Notes: generated by a model from the sequence alone, not told the origin. DNA of 64,000 nucleotides from Carnimonas bestiolae (GCF_051251125.1 NZ_JBPCZL010000012.1); one strand, 5' to 3'. Numbered from the stretch's first letter, positions 1 to 5,763 are shown. Numbers and translations are program-made.

Positions 1-540
1 CAACGACGCGCGGCGCGATTGCGACGTGCATCCGTGTATCTCGCGGAACCCGCCAGGTACAGCGTTAGCAGCGATACGAACGGCGACATGCGACCATTGG
101 TGGCGGTCAGGCGCATGGGCGGCGGCGTTGGCCTCTGACCACGCATCGTGCTCGTTTGGCAGTCCGTAGTCGCTCGGCAGGGGCTCACACAGAATCGCGA
201 ACTCGGCGGCCTGCGGTGGCCACGCGGTGTCGCTCTGTCGCACGGCATCTCGCATCTGATCGCGGCAGCGCATCACGCCACGCTGAATCGCCTGCGGCGT
301 GAGGTGCTGAAGCTCGCCGAACCACACCCCCTGATCGTCGAACTCGCCATTCGCCGATGTAAACCTGTTGGCGTACAGCGAGCGCAGGGCGTCAAACAGC
401 GCGTCGATGTCACTCCCGCTGATACGCGCTGCATTCGTAGACGTTTCCGGATCCTGATTGCTGTTGGCGCTGGGCCTCGGCAGCTGCCCGTGCCTCAGCT
501 GCTGTGCGGCGCTGTTTGCGTGCTGGCTGGCGGTTTTCAT
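1..540 (-). CDS. phage replication protein P-like helicase loader (partial)
   Basis: The reading frame on the minus strand runs off the left edge, so only the first 180 codons are seen. The start at 540 is set by a GGAGG sequence 8 nt upstream. The core matches the lambda P family pattern: a short alpha-helical start, a stretch reading W-F-x-E-L-x-x-L-T-P-x-x-I-x-R-G, then W-P-P-x-x-x-E-F, then YGLP and a W-S-H motif. P-type proteins bring the host replicative helicase DnaB to the phage origin. It overlaps the upstream O-like gene by 131 nt in another frame, consistent with a coupled O-P operon read leftward. The C-terminus and any downstream gene lie outside the window. Confidence 0.75.
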   Translation of the reverse strand, partial: MKTASQHANSAAQQLRHGQLPRPSANSNQDPETSTNAARISGSDIDALFDALRSLYANRFTSANGEFDDQGVWFGELQHLTPQAIQRGVMRCRDQMRDAVRQSDTAWPPQAAEFAILCEPLPSDYGLPNEHDAWSEANAAAHAPDRHQWSHVAVRIAANAVPGGFREIHGCTSQSRRASL

Positions 541-1363
541 GGCGATTGCCTCCGGCGTTGTTCGGTTGCGATTGCTGGCGTGCTCGTTCGGCTCGATCGT
601 TCTGCTGAATCCATTTCGCGAATTGCGTTAGCCAGCCTGATTCGGATTTCTGGAGGCCAGGCTTGTCGGCGTAGTGCGCGGTGAAATCAGCGAGCCATCC
701 GGATTCGTAGGTGGTGCCCATCGGGAGACCGCGCCGGTGCAGCTCGGCATCGAGCCGTTCGGCGTTGGGCATCCAGTCCCGATGCATCGAGAATCGCTGG
801 TCTGCGCAACCGGGTGTGTTTCGCCTCGGCGAAATATCGCCGTCGTCGTGACCGGTTTTGAAAATTGGGTGTTCGCCATAATCCGCGCCCTCGCAGCCAG
901 AGAGAGAGGGGGTTAACTGACTGGTTACCTGATTTGTCGGATTTTTTTCCGACCCAGATCGGATATTTCCCCGACCCGGATCGGATTTTTTTCCGACCGA
1001 GGAGTCGTCGCCGTTGGTCGGATTTTTTTCCGACCCAAAATTGCCCTTACTGGCCGTTTTTTTGTTCCACTCCCGCCCCTTATCAGTGAGACGAACGAGC
1101 GTTATTTGGTTGGTGTAAGAGAGCTCAATTACGCCTCTCTTAGCCAGCATCTTGAGGTTTCGGTAAACAGTGTCAGGAGCACCAAGCAGCGGCAGTTCGT
1201 CGACCACTTTTTGCTTGCTGAGCGCATAGAATATTTCGTCGTTCTTTGAAACTGGCTTGCACCACGATGGGCATTCGTAAACAAACGCGAACAACATCGC
1301 TTGGGGCATGTTCAGGCCCCATTCGAGTGCTTTAGCCTGATTGATGAGCACTGAGAACTGCAT
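410..1363 (-). CDS. phage replication initiator, O-type with DnaT-like C-terminal domain
   Basis: 317 residues. The N-terminal 100 residues look like a winged-helix DNA-binding domain of phage replication proteins (start MQFSVLINQAKALEWG). A low-complexity middle rich in G, S, N and K follows. Residues about 195-250 carry the spaced tryptophans and the F-x-x-W-I-Q-Q ending typical of the DnaT DNA-binding domain. The C-terminal tail is rich in Q, R and A. It probably opens the phage origin and loads the helicase with the P-like protein encoded just downstream. An origin, if it lies inside this gene as in lambda, might be in the low-complexity middle, but no clear iterons were found. Start at 1363 has a GGGA sequence 9 nt upstream. 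Confidence 0.75.
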   Translation of the reverse strand: MQFSVLINQAKALEWGLNMPQAMLFAFVYECPSWCKPVSKNDEIFYALSKQKVVDELPLLGAPDTVYRNLKMLAKRGVIELSYTNQITLVRLTDKGREWNKKTASKGNFGSEKNPTNGDDSSVGKKSDPGRGNIRSGSEKNPTNQVTSQLTPSLSGCEGADYGEHPIFKTGHDDGDISPRRNTPGCADQRFSMHRDWMPNAERLDAELHRRGLPMGTTYESGWLADFTAHYADKPGLQKSESGWLTQFAKWIQQNDRAERARQQSQPNNAGGNRHENRQPARKQRRTAAEARAAAEAQRQQQSGSGNVYECSAYQRE

Positions 1364-1395
1364 TAGGCTTTTCCCAACACCAGAACGGAGGATTT

Positions 1396-1602
1396 ATGGC
1401 GAACGAAGTCGCGGAAACCCAAGAAGAAATGAGGCAAAGAGAGCTCGAATCCGAGCGCCATGCTGTAGACCTTTGGGACGAACTGCTTGAGAAACATGCA
1501 GCTGAACTCAAGCCGATCGCACATTGGGGCGATGGAGACGCTGGCTACTTGATTATTAAGCTCAAGCAAAAACTTGGATTGGTTGATCCAAACGAAATTT
1601 AA
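1396..1602 (+). CDS. small acidic protein of unknown function, antisense inside the leftward phage operon
   Basis: 68 residues, highly charged and probably helical over residues 1-45, with no recognised family. A strong ribosome site (GGAGG, 5 nt before ATG) and a terminator hairpin directly downstream argue that it is real. It points rightward in the gap between two leftward replication-operon genes. A possible promoter is TTGATG at 1341-1346 with a 17-bp spacer and TAGGCT at 1364-1369; the -10 is weak. This layout resembles a moron expressed independently of the lytic operon, but its function is unknown. Confidence 0.6.
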   Translation: MANEVAETQEEMRQRELESERHAVDLWDELLEKHAAELKPIAHWGDGDAGYLIIKLKQKLGLVDPNEI

Positions 1603-1624
1603 GAACATACTGAAATCCTCTCTA

Positions 1625-1661
1625 AAGGCCCCGGTCCCGCATCCCCATGCGCCGGGGCCTT
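1625..1661. terminator. bidirectional rho-independent terminator
   Basis: A 10-bp perfect stem (AAGGCCCCGG with CCGGGGCCTT) around a 17-nt loop. It follows the small rightward gene. Read leftward it lies between the regulator-like gene and the O-like gene, so it could also attenuate the lytic operon unless antitermination acts. T-runs are short on both strands. Confidence 0.7.
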
Positions 1662-1663
1662 GC

Positions 1664-2257
1664 TTATTGAACCGTGGTTCCAAACACTTCCCGATTAACC
1701 AGCATTCCTCCTGCGACCAGATCGGAAATAGCTTTCTTGAGGAGTGGCATTAGCTGTTTAGCCAGCGCGGCATCGTTCGTGTCGAGAATGCCGTCCTCCA
1801 TCATTTGCGCGTAGATGCTAATCACCTGACCCATGCCATCAGCGATAGCGCCCATGGCCTGAAAACCGCAGGCACTTGTGTTTTCAGCAGTGGGCAGCTT
1901 GATGCCGACCATTCCGTGTCGATTGATGAGCTGTTGGCGCACGGTGTCGTCGCCGAACTGCTCAAGCGCCATCGCCCACGGCTCTTCTAGCCACGCCGGA
2001 AACTCCGTATCGCCATTTGCCCAGCGCTGGACTCGTTTCGTCCAGGCACCGATCGCGCGGGTCATCTCAGGCGTTACCGCCGTAAACGACCTGAGCGCGG
2101 GCTGGTCGGCCACTTTGAGAGGGCATACCGCGTGCACTAGGTCATTGAGCGCCAGAACAAATGATTCCAGCGTCACGCCGCGCTGCTCACGCAGTTGGTT
2201 GTATGAGTCGCGCAGTAGGGCATCGCGGCTTGGGTGTCCTGTTCCAGACGTAGGCAT
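1664..2257 (-). CDS. phage regulator-like protein of unknown function
   Basis: 197 residues, ATG at 2257 with an AGGA ribosome site. An earlier TTG at 2260 is less likely. It lies second in the leftward operon, between the Cro-like gene and the O-like gene, where lambdoid phages often carry a CII-type or YdaT/YmfL-type regulator. Residues 10-40 could form helices of a DNA-binding domain (R-D-S-Y-N-Q-L-R-E-Q-R-G-V-T-L). The C-terminal half has repeated short helices. No catalytic motif is visible. Assignment to the CII/YmfL class rests on position and size only. Confidence 0.6.
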   Translation of the reverse strand: MPTSGTGHPSRDALLRDSYNQLREQRGVTLESFVLALNDLVHAVCPLKVADQPALRSFTAVTPEMTRAIGAWTKRVQRWANGDTEFPAWLEEPWAMALEQFGDDTVRQQLINRHGMVGIKLPTAENTSACGFQAMGAIADGMGQVISIYAQMMEDGILDTNDAALAKQLMPLLKKAISDLVAGGMLVNREVFGTTVQ

Positions 2258-2286
2258 CAATTCATCCTGTCAGTAGAATTTCGGTA

Positions 2287-2511
2287 TCAAGCAATCGCAC
2301 GTGACGGTGAAAACGATTTACGAATTACGTCAGTAGGGATGCCAGAGAGCTCAGCCAGAACCTCTGCGTATTTCGTTTCACCGGTGTACTCAGTGCGTGG
2401 AAGAGAGTTGCGAGATGCCCACTTGTAGAGCGCGCGCGGTGAGAGCCCGCAAGCTCTCGCTGACGCCTCAATTCCTCCCGATTTATCAAGCAAGTCTCGC
2501 AGGGATTCCAT
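2287..2511 (-). CDS. Cro-like HTH repressor
   Basis: 74 residues. ATG at 2511 is preceded by GGAG at 8 nt. Residues about 1-50 form a compact helix-turn-helix with the sequence I-E-A-S-A-R-A-C-G-L-S-P-R-A-L-Y-K-W, typical of YdaS/Cro-type phage repressors. It diverges from the CI-type repressor gene at 2594, so the pair forms the lysis-lysogeny switch. It is the first gene of the leftward replication operon and probably shuts off the repressor promoter during lytic growth. Confidence 0.85.
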   Translation of the reverse strand: MESLRDLLDKSGGIEASARACGLSPRALYKWASRNSLPRTEYTGETKYAEVLAELSGIPTDVIRKSFSPSRAIA

Positions 2512-2600
2512 AGTGTTCTCCGGAAATATTGAACCTACAGTACATATTAAACCTGAACTGAAAGTCAGCGCAACTCCGCTCATAATTGAACCCATGGTTC
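2512..2600. promoter_or_regulatory. divergent cI/cro-like switch region with operators
   Basis: GAACC-type half-sites recur: GAACCTACAG at 2531-2540, AAACCTGAAC at 2549-2558, and a near-palindrome GAACC-CAT-GGTTC at 2588-2600 that contains the repressor start codon. Rightward promoter candidate: CTGAAA (2558-2563), 17-bp spacer, CATAAT (2581-2586), placing +1 at or next to the A of the ATG at 2594. Leftward promoter candidate: -10 TTTAAT on the minus strand (2546-2551) with TTGCGC 16 bp upstream. Assignments are by eye. Confidence 0.6.
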
Positions 2601-3334
2601 GTGAAGACAGGCAGAAATGGCGTGACGAGTTTGCCTCTCGTCTCCGAGCCGCGCTCAATAGGAAGGAAATCAGTGAGCACGGCTCTGGGGTCTATCTAAA
2701 ACGATTGACGGGTGTTTCGGATAAAGCCGCCAGCAAATGGTTAAACGGGGAGTCCATCCCCAGTGACGCTAAGATCGCCTCTATTGCGCGAGAATTAGGC
2801 GTGACTATCGAATGGCTGCGTTATGGGCGCGGCACCTCTTCGGCCAAAATTGAAAACGAACTGACGCTCAGGAAAATGGAGCTTGTGGAACAGGCTTCAG
2901 AACCAATAACACCAGATGAAGTGCTTCTCCCAATGTTCCGAGAGGTCGAGTTTGCCGCAGGCGAAGGCTGCACTCAGGTAATCGAGAATCATGGCGCCGA
3001 GATGAAGTTCAGCTTGGCCCGATTGAGCCGAGCAGGTGTCAATCCGGAAGACGCTGCGTGTGCGACAGTTCATGGGAAATCTATGGAGCCCACGATTATC
3101 GATGGCTCGCCAATTGCGATCGACAAGGGCTGCACCTCAGTCATAGACGGAAAAATTTACGCCCTGGATCACGGCGGCATGCTTCGTGTTAAACGTTTGT
3201 ACAAATTGCCCTTGAACAGGGTGCGAATCGTTAGCGACAACTCTGAGGAATATCCCGAGGAGTCCTGCACAATGGGACATGCGGACAGCCCGCGCATCAT
3301 AGGACGTGTTTTCTGGTGGGAGGTTTTCGATTGA
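2594..3334 (+). CDS. CI-type phage repressor with LexA-like S24 peptidase domain
   Basis: 246 residues. N-terminal helix-turn-helix covers about residues 12-75, including Y-L-K-R-L-T-G-V-S-D-K-A-A-S-K-W-L. The C-terminal S24 domain has the catalytic Ser163 in GKSMEPTI and Lys200 in MLRVKRLY. Ala122-Gly123 in the sequence E-F-A-A-G-E-G is the likely RecA-stimulated self-cleavage bond. It should hold the prophage silent and be cleaved in the SOS response. The frame is open upstream to 2513, but ATG 2594 fits the domain start, lies in an operator and has no ribosome site, which fits a leaderless message as for lambda cI. Confidence 0.85.
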   Translation: MVREDRQKWRDEFASRLRAALNRKEISEHGSGVYLKRLTGVSDKAASKWLNGESIPSDAKIASIARELGVTIEWLRYGRGTSSAKIENELTLRKMELVEQASEPITPDEVLLPMFREVEFAAGEGCTQVIENHGAEMKFSLARLSRAGVNPEDAACATVHGKSMEPTIIDGSPIAIDKGCTSVIDGKIYALDHGGMLRVKRLYKLPLNRVRIVSDNSEEYPEESCTMGHADSPRIIGRVFWWEVFD

Positions 3335-3360
3335 GCCGACCTCTCCCCAATAGCTCATCG

Positions 3361-3383
3361 ACCCGCCGCTAGGCGGGTTTTTT
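3361..3383 (+). terminator. rho-independent terminator of the repressor gene
   Basis: Stem ACCCGCC/GGCGGGT with a GCTA loop followed by a run of T, 27 nt after the repressor stop. Confidence 0.85.
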
Positions 3384-3459
3384 ATTGCCTTAACCCTTCC
3401 ATAAATTTCTCTTGATTACTCCCTGTTACTAAAGGACATCATCTCTATTTTTCATAAAT

Positions 3460-3502
3460 TGAACCATTGGTATTGACTTGGTTTGTACTAATGGTTCATA
3501 TT
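3460..3502 (+). promoter_or_regulatory. early rightward promoter flanked by operator half-sites
   Basis: TGAACCATT (3460-3468) and AATGGTTCA (3490-3498) form a perfect inverted repeat separated by 21 bp. They share the GAACC core seen at the repressor switch. Between and over them lie TTGACT (3473-3478) and CATATT (3497-3502) with an 18-bp spacer. The repressor probably binds here to silence the rightward arm that starts with the gene at 3542. Confidence 0.65.
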
Positions 3503-3541
3503 GAGTCTATCGAATCCAGTTAAGGACAACGGAGATCACCA

Positions 3542-3877
3542 ATGAACAGATCAACAGTCCAGATCATCACCCCGCGCGGCTCCAAGTACCTCAGCGCCAG
3601 ATTCCCGATTGGCTCCTTGCCAGCGGCAGCAGCCCGGTACGGGTGGACAATAGACAACGACGCGTCCAAGCGCGGCGTGATTGTTCTGATCGATTGGCCT
3701 AGTGAAGAGTCGCCTCGCCCTTCTCACCAGCTAGCCAACCAATCCAAAGAGAAGAAACACCTTCCTGTTGAGCCTGTTCGCAAAGGAGAGATGCTGATTT
3801 ATCCAGATAAGGAAACTGCTCTGGAAGAATCTCGCCGGCGGCGTCGATCGATTCTGGGAACCACTGTCGGGAGCTAA
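3542..3877 (+). CDS. phage protein of unknown function, first gene of rightward arm
   Basis: 111 residues, ATG preceded by GGAG at 9 nt, about 40 nt after a repressor-controlled promoter. Residues 1-60 look like a small folded domain (Y-L-S-A-R-F-P-I-G-S-L-P-A-A-A-A-R-Y-G-W). The C-terminal half is charged, ending in a run of arginines, and overlaps the 3' end of the convergent gene at 3699-4010. Possibly only the N-terminal part is under strong selection. No family recognised. Confidence 0.6.
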   Translation: MNRSTVQIITPRGSKYLSARFPIGSLPAAAARYGWTIDNDASKRGVIVLIDWPSEESPRPSHQLANQSKEKKHLPVEPVRKGEMLIYPDKETALEESRRRRRSILGTTVGS

Positions 3878-4010
3878 TTAACTCCCGCGCCTTTAATACA
3901 GCTTCGTCTTTGTCGCTGGTGTTTACCCATATTTCAACCGAAGCGCCAGGGATTCCGGGATTGAATTTTGTATCAGGCAATGGGGTAGCGGAAACGCTTA
4001 ATAGGTACAT
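3699..4010 (-). CDS. small phage-encoded protein of unknown function, leftward cassette gene 1
   Basis: 103 residues from ATG 4010, folded-looking: YLLSVSATPLP, then P-G-A-S-V-E-I-W-V, a helix K-D-E-A-V-L-K-A-R-E-L-I, and a tryptophan-rich end. An upstream ATG at 4052 is possible, but it sits in the putative -10 (TAGAAT on the minus strand) of the conserved element that starts near 4041. The equivalent spacing in the second cassette also favours 4010. It is convergent with, and overlaps by 179 bp, the gene at 3542. It is one of only two leftward genes in this rightward arm, so it probably has its own promoter. Confidence 0.55.
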   Translation of the reverse strand: MYLLSVSATPLPDTKFNPGIPGASVEIWVNTSDKDEAVLKARELISSRQWFPESIDAAGEILPEQFPYLDKSASLLCEQAQQEGVSSLWIGWLAGEKGEATLH

Positions 4011-4040
4011 GAAATTTCGCTTATTCGGTGGATAGGTTGG

Positions 4041-4447
4041 TTGCACTTCCATTCTATCCGAATCGCGTCACCTGCGAAGTGGTGAGCAGTCGGGGCTGAC
4101 CGGCACGTATTGCTGAGCGTCCGGAATAGGGCGCTGACCAATGCGGTACCGAGCAGGCGGATACCTGCCGACCTGATGACCTGGTGAAATCCAAGCCAGC
4201 GAGGCGAGGCCCATAGGCGGGCGAGTGGTTACCCATTCGAGAGAGTGGGCAGCAGTAACAGCATTCTCAGAGTGCCATTACTGCTGACGGGTCGAGGTTT
4301 CGCATCCCTTAACGGCTGACCTAATAGCTAGGGCAATCCGCTGCACACGACGGTGTGATAGCGCGAGAAATGTCGGTGTAACAGTTGCGAATCCGCCGTC
4401 CCATCGGGGCGTCATCTGATGGGCTAAACAATGTTCAGGAGGCGGGT
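4041..4447. repeat. conserved structured intergenic element, copy 1
   Basis: About 400 bp without a convincing gene. Positions 4064-4106 match 5129-5171 at 41 of 43 bases. This core can form TCACC/GGTGA and GTCGG/CCGGC hairpins. Further in, CCCATTC (4232-4238) and GAGTGGG (4243-4249) close a GAGA tetraloop, with the same stem present in copy 2. AGCAGTAA (4251-4258) pairs perfectly with TTACTGCT (4278-4285), and CCCATC (4400-4405) with GATGGG (4418-4423). The element separates a leftward and a rightward small gene. It may be a divergent promoter region plus a structured RNA; nature unknown. Confidence 0.6.
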
Positions 4448-4609
4448 ATGGATAATGAGCAGACGCATCTAAAAGCCAGAATAAATAAACTTGAGGCCGA
4501 AGTTTCTTCGCTGATAAAGCGTTTAGAGAAGGTCGATACTTCTTGTAGTGCAAAGATCGGCCTTCTAGATAAAGATATTAAGAACATCAAGCTATCGTTG
4601 AACGCCTGA
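4448..4609 (+). CDS. small coiled-coil protein, unknown function
   Basis: 53 residues; AGGAGG lies 6 nt before the ATG. Residues 5-35 show heptad spacing of I, L, V and L with charged flanks (I-N-K-L-E-A-E-V-S-S-L-I-K-R-L-E), and a second amphipathic helix follows, so a helical hairpin or oligomer is likely. It is the first rightward gene after structured element copy 1, the same position the Acb2-like gene has after copy 2. No family recognised; an anti-defence or regulatory role is speculation from position. Confidence 0.6.
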   Translation: MDNEQTHLKARINKLEAEVSSLIKRLEKVDTSCSAKIGLLDKDIKNIKLSLNA

Positions 4610-4644
4610 GGTATTTGCTTTTTATTTTTACGGAGAAAATCGAT

Positions 4645-4878
4645 ATGCCTTATAAACATTCCTATCCGATTATTAACTATAGGCACATGTGTCCATTTGA
4701 TGAAAATGGACACATGCAAATAGGATTTACAATTGAAGGAGAAGTAAAACGTTACTTCCTACACAAACGTGATGCTATAAGTTTAGTCTATGGCTTGGTT
4801 GAATATCTTGCTGGCCCCCCTAATATGGATTTTGAAGTCGTGTCTGATGCCAATCCTCAATGTCATCAGGAAAATTAA
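4645..4878 (+). CDS. small phage protein of unknown function
   Basis: 77 residues from ATG 4645 with GGAG 10 nt upstream. A mixed alpha/beta pattern is likely: G-H-M-Q-I-G-F-T-I-E-G-E-V-K-R-Y-F-L followed by a helix A-I-S-L-V-Y-G-L-V-E-Y-L. Base composition is A+T-rich compared with neighbours. A 13-bp perfect inverted repeat lies inside the coding sequence. Its 3' end overlaps the convergent gene 4820-5071 by 59 bp. Confidence 0.55.
   Translation: MPYKHSYPIINYRHMCPFDENGHMQIGFTIEGEVKRYFLHKRDAISLVYGLVEYLAGPPNMDFEVVSDANPQCHQEN
4686..4716. repeat. 13-bp perfect inverted repeat inside a coding sequence
   Basis: CATGTGTCCATTT and AAATGGACACATG are separated by 5 nt. As RNA this is a stable hairpin in the middle of the message; as DNA it is a palindrome able to bind a dimeric protein. 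Confidence 0.85.
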
Positions 4879-5071
4879 GAGTTTCCGTATCAACTCCATT
4901 TGGTAAAGACCAAGTAACGCCTTGCACAAGCTCGTCTACCGCTTGTTGTGGAGTAAAATATTTACCAAGCTGCTTTCCTTTGTAAAAGATATAAAATGGT
5001 CCATCTCTGGGATTTTCAACGATATAAAAATTACCGATTTTTGTTGTGTGCATCCATCCATTAAACAACAT
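4820..5071 (-). CDS. small phage-associated protein of unknown function, leftward cassette gene 2
   Basis: 83 residues from ATG 5071 (AAGGT about 10 nt upstream); ATG 5053 is an alternative. The pattern, a beta-rich start (Y-I-V-E-N-P-R-D-G-P-F-Y-I-F-Y-K-G), a helix before L-V-Q-G-V-T-W, then G-V-D-T-E-T-L-N-F-P-D-D-I-E-D-W, resembles small conserved proteins I associate with gammaproteobacterial prophages, but no function is known to me. It starts 58 nt from the core of structured element copy 2, close to the 55-nt spacing of cassette gene 1 from copy 1. It probably uses a promoter in that element (TATAGT on the minus strand at 5115-5120). Confidence 0.6.
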   Translation of the reverse strand: MLFNGWMHTTKIGNFYIVENPRDGPFYIFYKGKQLGKYFTPQQAVDELVQGVTWSLPNGVDTETLNFPDDIEDWHQTRLQNPY

Positions 5072-5102
5072 CAATAATCTACCTTTTTTGCGGGGGGTGT
5101 TT

Positions 5103-5402
5103 GTTGGCACTTTCACTATACCGCAAGACGCGTCACCTGCGCAGTGGTGAGCAGCCGGGGCTGACCGGCACTTGCAATGCACTACCCATTCTTTGGAGTG
5201 GGCATCGGGAAGGGCTGAATGCGTAGGCTGATACGCAGGACGAGCTAAATAATGGTTTGACGCACTGGCGAGGGTCGGAACACATAAGAACCCGGCTAAA
5301 CAAATTCTCGAGCAACCGGAGGCAGCGCACAGTATTTAGCCCCACCAATGCAGGAGATCAGCACCTGCCAGCCCTTCCCGATGAAAACAGGAGATATAAA
5401 TC
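5103..5402. repeat. conserved structured intergenic element, copy 2 (candidate structured RNA)
   Basis: Shares the 43-nt core with copy 1 and the CCCATTC/GAGTGGG stem (5185-5202, loop TTTG). A 13-bp perfect helix (5204-5216 with 5370-5382) encloses an 8-bp perfect helix (5244-5251 with 5333-5340). Further hairpins are GCGTA/TACGC (5221-5236) and GCAGG/CCTGC (5350-5368). Nested, non-random pairing over about 180 nt indicates a multi-branched RNA read rightward, ending 20 nt before the Acb2-like start codon. It contains no known riboswitch that I recognise. Confidence 0.65.
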
Positions 5403-5696
5403 ATGACACCAGTAATTGGCTACACAGAACTGAGTGATGACCAGAAAGAACAGGCAAACCAGATAAAAGAGAAGATCAATGATATTGGAAACCTTCTCGA
5501 CCAATTATCTGAAAAAGGTGGAGATCAACGAGCGATCTCAATCGCTAAAACGAATTTACAGACAGCAAGCATGTGGGCTGTTCGATCAGTGTTTAAGCCT
5601 GACAGTTTCGCTCAGCACTACGTCACCCGAGACGTTAAAACGACTGATAGCGCGCCGACCGCTGATAATAGTCGGCACATATCAATACCCCTATAG
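5403..5696 (+). CDS. Acb2/Tad1 hairpin-domain protein (candidate anti-CBASS / anti-Thoeris)
   Basis: 97 residues, ATG preceded by CAGGAG. Two long helices form a hairpin: residues 8-38 (Y-T-E-L-S..., I-K-E-K-I-N-D-I-G-N-L-L-D-Q-L) and 42-70 (D-Q-R-A-I-S-I-A-K-T-N-L-Q-T, M-W-A-V-R-S-V-F-K-P-D-S-F). The D-x-R...I-x-K-T-x-L-Q...R-x-V...P-x-x-F pattern is the one I know from Acb2-type phage proteins, which oligomerise and sequester cyclic nucleotide signals of CBASS, and in related forms Thoeris. It directly follows structured element copy 2. Its stop codon lies inside the 5' end of the tRNA gene, a 10-nt overlap. Activity is inferred from family resemblance only. Confidence 0.65.
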   Translation: MTPVIGYTELSDDQKEQANQIKEKINDIGNLLDQLSEKGGDQRAISIAKTNLQTASMWAVRSVFKPDSFAQHYVTRDVKTTDSAPTADNSRHISIPL

Positions 5697-5763
5697 CTCA
5701 ACTGGATAGAGCATGGTTTTTCTAGTGCCACGGTTGCAGGTTCAAGTCCTGCAGGGGGTGCCA
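5687..5763 (+). tRNA. phage-encoded tRNA-Arg (UCU)
   Basis: 77 nt with encoded CCA. The D-arm is GCTC...GAGC, the T-arm GCAGG-TTCAAGT-CCTGC, and the anticodon loop TTTCTAG with anticodon TCT, which reads AGA. The acceptor stem pairs ACCCCT with GGGGGT (one wobble) but has an A-A mismatch at 7-66, and the anticodon stem has a T-T mismatch at 31-39, so it is slightly degenerate. It resembles the host tRNA-Arg(CCU) at 11680-11756 in the D and T arms. Phages often carry tRNAs for codons that are rare in the host. Confidence 0.85.

Noticed and set aside
148..684. 178-codon rightward open frame at the left edge
   Set aside because: It lies opposite the P-like and O-like genes, has no ribosome site, and reads as low-quality Arg/Ala-rich protein.
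1363..1683. Leftward 106-codon frame overlapping the small antisense gene
   Set aside because: It spans the terminator hairpin, has no ribosome site, and competes with a rightward frame that has GGAGG before its ATG.
4054..4236. Leftward 60-codon frame inside structured element copy 1
   Set aside because: It falls on the conserved hairpins, is absent from copy 2, and reads as structural sequence rather than protein.
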